Shown: positions 6,818 through 9,755 of the stretch, one piece after another
How the letters are laid out: every line of letters starts with the position of its first letter
Numbering within the stretch: position 1 is the first letter of the stretch
From: Candidatus Aminicenantes bacterium UBA2199
Lineage (GTDB): Bacteria; Acidobacteriota; Aminicenantia; UBA2199
Reading direction: 5' to 3'
Length of the DNA: 9,755 nt
NCBI GenBank assembly: GCA_002327965.1
Contig: DCVB01000014.1
Span: 1-9,755, forward strand
Translations under genes and position numbers: made by a program
The notes under the pieces: generated by a model
The model's input: the letters and a program-made list of their open reading frames with translations, nothing else
Database searches by the model: none
What the model was told of the DNA's origin: nothing

Positions 6818-6846
6818 TTGACAGGCACCGGTCTCCGGACTATTCT
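6818..6846 (+). promoter_or_regulatory. Predicted sigma70 promoter of the YigZ-type gene
   Basis: Exact TTGACA (6818-6823), 17-bp spacer, TATTCT (6841-6846, four of six consensus bases). The expected transcription start, near 6853, is only a few bases before the ATG at 6857. The same stretch contains GACAG (6820-6824) and CTGTC (6845-6849) as an inverted pair. Confidence 0.65.
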
Positions 6847-6856
6847 GTCCCCCAGG

Positions 6857-7225
6857 ATGAAGATCGACCGCGTCATTGAATTCAAGCACGTCTGCGAGCG
6901 CTCGCGCTTCTTCGCCGTCCTCTTCCCCGCCGCCGACGAGGAGGAGGTGCTGAAGATGGTGCGGCTGAAGAAAGGCGAGCATCGCAAGGCCAACCACCAT
7001 TGCTGGGCATTCCGCGCCGGCAACAGCGAGCGCTCGCGCGACGACGGCGAGGTCGGCCACCCGGGGCGGGTGCTGCTCGAGCTCCTGCGCCGCGAGGACC
7101 TGGCCGGTGGGCTGCTGGTTTCGCGCCTCTTCGGCGGCGTCAAGCTCGGCGTCGGCGGCGTGTCCAGGGCCTTCCGCGATGCGGCGGAAGGAGCGATTGC
7201 GGAGTTCAAGAAAAATACAAAGTAA
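6857..7225 (+). CDS. Stand-alone YigZ/IMPACT N-terminal domain protein (UPF0029)
   Basis: The 122-residue protein matches the first domain of the YigZ/IMPACT family: SRFFAVLFP (16-24), ANHHCWAF (45-52), RSRDDGEVGHPGR (59-71) and SRLFGGVKLGVGGVSRAF (89-106). The fold is of the ribosomal S5 domain 2 type. Bacterial YigZ is about 200 residues with a second C-terminal domain (DUF1949); this protein ends after the first, just before a normal stop, so it is a single-domain form with no sign of a broken gene. Biochemical function is unknown; eukaryotic IMPACT relates to translation control through GCN2, which need not transfer. ATG 6857 is chosen because the family homology starts soon after it. A TTG at 6818 in the same frame is the -35 box of the promoter. 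Confidence 0.85.
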   Translation: MKIDRVIEFKHVCERSRFFAVLFPAADEEEVLKMVRLKKGEHRKANHHCWAFRAGNSERSRDDGEVGHPGRVLLELLRREDLAGGLLVSRLFGGVKLGVGGVSRAFRDAAEGAIAEFKKNTK

Positions 7226-7399
7226 AAAGGCAAAAGGCAAAAGTTTAAAGTAAGAAAGCAGACCTTTCACGATTTCAAGCTTATTCCAATTTCAAGATTG
7301 GATTTTTTAATTCAGACCATCCGACTATTCCCCAAAAATGAATATCTCTGGATGCAGAGCAAAAAAAGCGTCTTTTCTTCACTTTTGCCTTTTGCCTTT
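7226..7399. repeat. Intergenic element with perfect 19-bp inverted ends
   Basis: The left end AAAGGCAAAAGGCAAAAGT (7226-7244) is exactly the reverse complement of 7381-7399, with 136 bp of AT-rich DNA between. The ends are built from a 7-nt unit, GGCAAAA; a further TTTTGCC unit follows at 7404-7410. There is no coding frame inside. It begins just after the stop codon of the YigZ-type gene and ends before the next promoter. It could be a small non-autonomous mobile element or a repeated intergenic sequence; flanking target duplication is not obvious. Confidence 0.6.
7285..7308 (+). terminator. Possible intrinsic terminator of the YigZ-type gene
   Basis: Stem TCCAAT (7285-7290), loop TTCAAG, stem ATTGGA (7297-7302), then six T (7303-7308). 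The stem is short and AT-rich, so the terminator would be weak. It is 59 bp after the stop and upstream of the next promoter. Confidence 0.4.
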
Positions 7400-7414
7400 A
7401 TAATTTTGCCTTGA

Positions 7415-7443
7415 TTGACACCCGGATTGGTTAAGGTTATTAT
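7415..7443 (+). promoter_or_regulatory. Predicted sigma70 promoter of the Memo-AMMECR1/radical SAM operon
   Basis: Exact TTGACA (7415-7420), 17-bp spacer, TATTAT (7438-7443, five of six consensus bases). The predicted start near 7450 leaves a leader of only about 10 nt, with GAGG at 7451-7454 as Shine-Dalgarno. A TATAAT at 7399-7404 may be a second -10, but it lacks a good -35. Confidence 0.8.
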
Positions 7444-7459
7444 TAAGCCAGAGGCCATG

Positions 7460-8959
7460 ATGAAACGCGGATTGCTACTGCTCCTTCTCCCCTTCGTTCT
7501 ATCCGCTTCTGAAAAGAACGTCCGCCCTTACCTGCAGACCGGCCCGTGGTACCCCGCCGAAGCCACGCAGCTGCAAGGGATGCTCGACGGTTTTTTCAAC
7601 GAGCTGCCGCCGCCTGAACAAGGGGTTGCCGTGCGCGCCATCGTCGCCCCGCACGCCGGTTTCCGCTACTCGGGGCGCTGCGCCGCCAAGGCGTACAGGG
7701 CCCTTTCCCCGACCCAGGACATTCGCCGCGTCATCCTCCTGGGCAGCTCGCACCGCTCCGGGTTCTACGGCGCCTGCGTCGACGATCACGATGCCTGGGC
7801 CACGCCCCTGGGCGCGGTCGCGGTGGACCGGGATGCGTGCCGCGCCCTGGCCAGGGACCACCTGTTCAGGACCGACCGCAGCGCCATGCGCTACGAGCAC
7901 TCGCTGGAGAACCAGCTCCCCTTCCTTCAGCAGGCGCTGGGCAACAAGGACTACCGCATCGTTCCCATCCTGTTCGGCTCGCTGAAAAAGAGTGATTTCG
8001 CGCGGATGGCATCTGCCATCCGTCCCCTCATCGACAGCCGCACCCTGGTCGTGGCCAGCAGCGACCTGACCCATTACGGCGCCGACTTCGGCTACACGCC
8101 GTTTCGTCGCGACCTGGCCGCCAACCTGGAAAAGCTGGACAAGGGCTTCATCGAGCCGGTGCTGAACCTCGACTTCGAGCGCTATTTCGCCTACCGCGAG
8201 AAGACGGCGATCACGGCCTGCGGCTTCGTCCCCATCGGCGTGCTGATCCGCCTGTTCGAGAAAAAAGGCTGCCGGACATCGCTGGCCGCCTACTACCGCT
8301 CGGGCGACCTGAGCGGCGACTACTCGACCAGCGTCAGCTACGCCTCGCTTCTCTTTACCGAGGCGGCAACAGCGGCGGAGGTCTCTGATTCGCTGGATCG
8401 CGGCGAGCAGCGGCTGCTGCTGGAGCTGGCACGCTCCGTCCTGCGCGGCCGCTTCCAGGGCCAGGCGGTGCCCGCCAACCTGGAGGAACGGTTCTCCAGG
8501 CACCCCAGGCTGCTGCGGAAATCGGGAGTGTTCGTCACCCTGCGCCGGCGGGGCGAGTTGCGCGGCTGCATCGGCAGCATCGTCGGCGTCGAGCCGCTCT
8601 GCCGCGGCGTGGCCGCCAACGCCCTGAACGCCGCCTTCGCCGACCCGCGCTTCCCGCCGCTCGCGGAGCGGGAGCTCGACGGGGTGGAGATCGAGATCTC
8701 GGTGATGACGCCCTTGCGGCCGATCCCGGACTACCGCGCCATCCGCCTGGGAACCGACGGCGTGGTCATCCGCGACGGCAACGCCCAGGCCGTCTTCCTG
8801 CCCCAGGTGGCGACCGAAACCGGCTGGGCCCTGGACGAGTTCCTGGGCCAGCTCTGCCGGAAGGCCGGACTGGAGCGCGATGCTTACCGCAGCTCGCCCG
8901 CCATGAAATTCCTTACCTTCCAGGCCCAGGTATTCAGCGAAAGGAAGGGGGGGAAATGA
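7460..8959 (+). CDS. amrB: Exported Memo-AMMECR1 fusion protein (AmmeMemoRadiSam system proteins B and A)
   Basis: The 499-residue protein has three parts. Residues 1-17 look like a Sec signal peptide: basic MKRG, then a run of leucines, then SAS. Residues about 20-300 are a Memo domain with all expected metal-site residues: PHAGFRYSG (His65), SSH (His98), YEHSLENQLPF (145-155), SSDLTHYG (Asp202, His205) and ITACGFVPIG (Cys254). Residues about 312-495 are an AMMECR1 domain with ELRGCIGS (366-373) and DPRFPPL (395-401). These are usually two separate proteins of the AmmeMemoRadiSam system, whose function is unknown. Memo resembles non-haem iron dioxygenases. Start: ATG 7460 is 5 nt after GAGG; ATG 7457 is possible. 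A TTG at 7415 in the same frame is the promoter -35 box. It overlaps the radical SAM gene by ATGA, so translation is coupled. Confidence 0.9.
   Translation: MKRGLLLLLLPFVLSASEKNVRPYLQTGPWYPAEATQLQGMLDGFFNELPPPEQGVAVRAIVAPHAGFRYSGRCAAKAYRALSPTQDIRRVILLGSSHRSGFYGACVDDHDAWATPLGAVAVDRDACRALARDHLFRTDRSAMRYEHSLENQLPFLQQALGNKDYRIVPILFGSLKKSDFARMASAIRPLIDSRTLVVASSDLTHYGADFGYTPFRRDLAANLEKLDKGFIEPVLNLDFERYFAYREKTAITACGFVPIGVLIRLFEKKGCRTSLAAYYRSGDLSGDYSTSVSYASLLFTEAATAAEVSDSLDRGEQRLLLELARSVLRGRFQGQAVPANLEERFSRHPRLLRKSGVFVTLRRRGELRGCIGSIVGVEPLCRGVAANALNAAFADPRFPPLAERELDGVEIEISVMTPLRPIPDYRAIRLGTDGVVIRDGNAQAVFLPQVATETGWALDEFLGQLCRKAGLERDAYRSSPAMKFLTFQAQVFSERKGGK
8942..8953 (+). promoter_or_regulatory. Ribosome binding site inside the end of the fusion gene
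   Basis: A purine run, AGGAAGGGGGGG, ends 2 nt before ATG 8956 and supplies a Shine-Dalgarno for the overlapping radical SAM gene. Its AGGA core lies at the usual distance. Confidence 0.6.
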
Positions 8960-9755
8960 CCCTTTCGCGCCGCAGTTTCGCCAGGCTCCTGGCCTGCTCG
9001 GGCGCCGCCCTGCTGCCGCTGCCCGCCCGCGCCCGGACCAAGGCGCGCAAACCCCGGGCGCACGAAGCCGCCTACTACGACAAATTGGCAGGCAACCGGG
9101 TCGTCTGCCGTTTGTGCCCGCATCAATGCCGGGTCGCCGACCGCGGCCGCGGCCTCTGCAACGTGCGCGAGAACCGGGGCGGGACCTACCACACGCTGGT
9201 CTACGGCCAGCCCTGCTCGGTCCACGTCGACCCGATCGAGAAGAAGCCTTTGTTCCACTACCTGCCCGGCAGCCAGGCATTTTCGCTGGCCACGGCCGGC
9301 TGCAACTTCACCTGCCGCTTCTGCCAGAACTGGGAGATCTCGCAACGCCGGCCCGAGGACGTGGAGACCATCGACCTGCCGCCCGAGGCGGTCATCCGCC
9401 AGGCGCAAAACAACCGCTGCCAGGTCATCGCCCATACCTACGGCGAGCCCGTCGTCTTCTACGAGTACATGCGCGACTGCGCCGAACTGGGCAGGGAACG
9501 CGGCGTGCCCAACGTCATGATCAGCAACGGCTTCATCGAGAAGCAGCCGATGCGCGAGCTGTGCCGTCACCTGGGAGCGGTCAAGATCGACCTGAAGGCG
9601 TTCACCAAGGCCTTCTACATCGAGCAGTGCGGCGGCGAGCTGAAACCGGTCCTGGACACGCTGCTGACCGTGCGCGCCGAGAAGACCTGGCTGGAGGTGG
9701 TGGTGCTGCTCATTCCCGGGCTGAACGATGCGCCGCGCGAGATCGAGGGCATGTG
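8956..9755 (+). CDS. amrS: AmmeMemoRadiSam radical SAM enzyme with twin-arginine signal (3' truncated)
   Basis: The frame is open from ATG 8956 to the window edge: 266 residues are visible and the C terminus is missing. Residues 1-26 form a Tat signal: SRRSFARLL (4-12), a hydrophobic segment, and ARA (24-26) as a cleavage site. A first cysteine cluster follows, CRLCPHQC (Cys51, 54, 58) and GLCNVREN (Cys68). The radical SAM motif is CNFTCRFC (Cys116, 120, 123), which binds the 4Fe-4S cluster and SAM, in the family context TAGCNFTCRFCQNWEIS (113-129). Further blocks are HTYGEPVVFYEY, ISNGFIE, VKIDLKAF and VVVLLIPGLND. This matches the radical SAM member of the AmmeMemoRadiSam system and, more distantly, PflA-type activases. 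The substrate is unknown. It begins inside the stop region of the Memo-AMMECR1 gene. If exported, it must fold with its iron-sulfur cluster first, which Tat allows. Confidence 0.9.
   Translation, partial: MTLSRRSFARLLACSGAALLPLPARARTKARKPRAHEAAYYDKLAGNRVVCRLCPHQCRVADRGRGLCNVRENRGGTYHTLVYGQPCSVHVDPIEKKPLFHYLPGSQAFSLATAGCNFTCRFCQNWEISQRRPEDVETIDLPPEAVIRQAQNNRCQVIAHTYGEPVVFYEYMRDCAELGRERGVPNVMISNGFIEKQPMRELCRHLGAVKIDLKAFTKAFYIEQCGGELKPVLDTLLTVRAEKTWLEVVVLLIPGLNDAPREIEGM

Noticed and set aside
5133..6821. 562-codon open frame on the plus strand
   Set aside because: It lies opposite the acyl synthetase gene, has no recognisable domain, is rich in His, Asp and Gly as expected from an antisense reading of GC-rich codons, and has no good start.
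7346..7359. Hairpin CTCTG-GATG-CAGAG as a terminator
   Set aside because: It is followed by an A-run on the plus strand, and on the minus strand the T-run comes before it, so it fits neither direction.
7499..9280. 593-codon open frame on the minus strand
   Set aside because: It is antisense to the Memo-AMMECR1 fusion and the radical SAM gene, both strongly recognised; its product has no motif.
1..9755. CRISPR arrays, tRNA or rRNA genes, integrase or transposase genes
   Set aside because: None was found on reading both strands; no regularly spaced repeats or RNA gene signatures are visible.

Overview
The window suggests a Gram-negative, GC-rich bacterium whose phylum I cannot fix. Supporting signs are an outer-membrane/periplasmic lytic transglycosylase of the MltA family, a lipoprotein signal, an Aas-type acyl-ACP/phospholipid-cycle synthetase, Sec and Tat export signals, and genes that are clearly GC-rich beside AT-rich intergenic DNA. 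The phosphoglycerate dehydrogenase resembles the short type I recall from Bacteroidetes. An uncultured lineage such as Aminicenantes or another deep group is possible, but that is only a guess.

Layout. Positions 1-528 (+) hold the C-terminal part of an MltA family murein transglycosylase, cut by the window edge. Positions 529-1008 are an AT-rich gap with hairpins and a good promoter. It leads to 1009-2025 (+), a lower-GC gene for a WD40/beta-propeller lipoprotein that looks foreign to its surroundings. Next, on the minus strand, comes a compact operon read right to left: serA-like dehydrogenase (5072-4146), thiD (4138-3338) and a YhiN/HI0933 family flavoprotein (3333-2065). The genes are 7 and 4 nt apart behind one near-consensus promoter. 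Upstream on the same strand, an Aas-like AMP-binding acyl synthetase (6677-5157) has its own promoter. It is divergent from a small stand-alone YigZ/IMPACT domain protein (6857-7225, +), and an inverted repeat lies between the two promoters. A 174-bp intergenic element with perfect 19-bp inverted ends follows.

The right end carries an AmmeMemoRadiSam cassette. A single protein fuses Memo (system protein B) to AMMECR1 (system protein A) at 7460-8959. It overlaps by ATGA with the radical SAM enzyme at 8956-9755, which runs off the window. The fusion protein has a Sec-type signal peptide and the radical SAM protein a twin-arginine signal, so the whole three-domain system appears to be exported. 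This is the most interesting observation here, because the function of the system is unknown and radical SAM chemistry is normally cytoplasmic.

Every transcription unit whose 5' end lies in the window has a sigma70-like promoter with a 17-bp spacer, and four of the five have an exact TTGACA -35. Two long TTG-initiated readings, at 6818 and 7415, begin on those -35 boxes and are not real starts.
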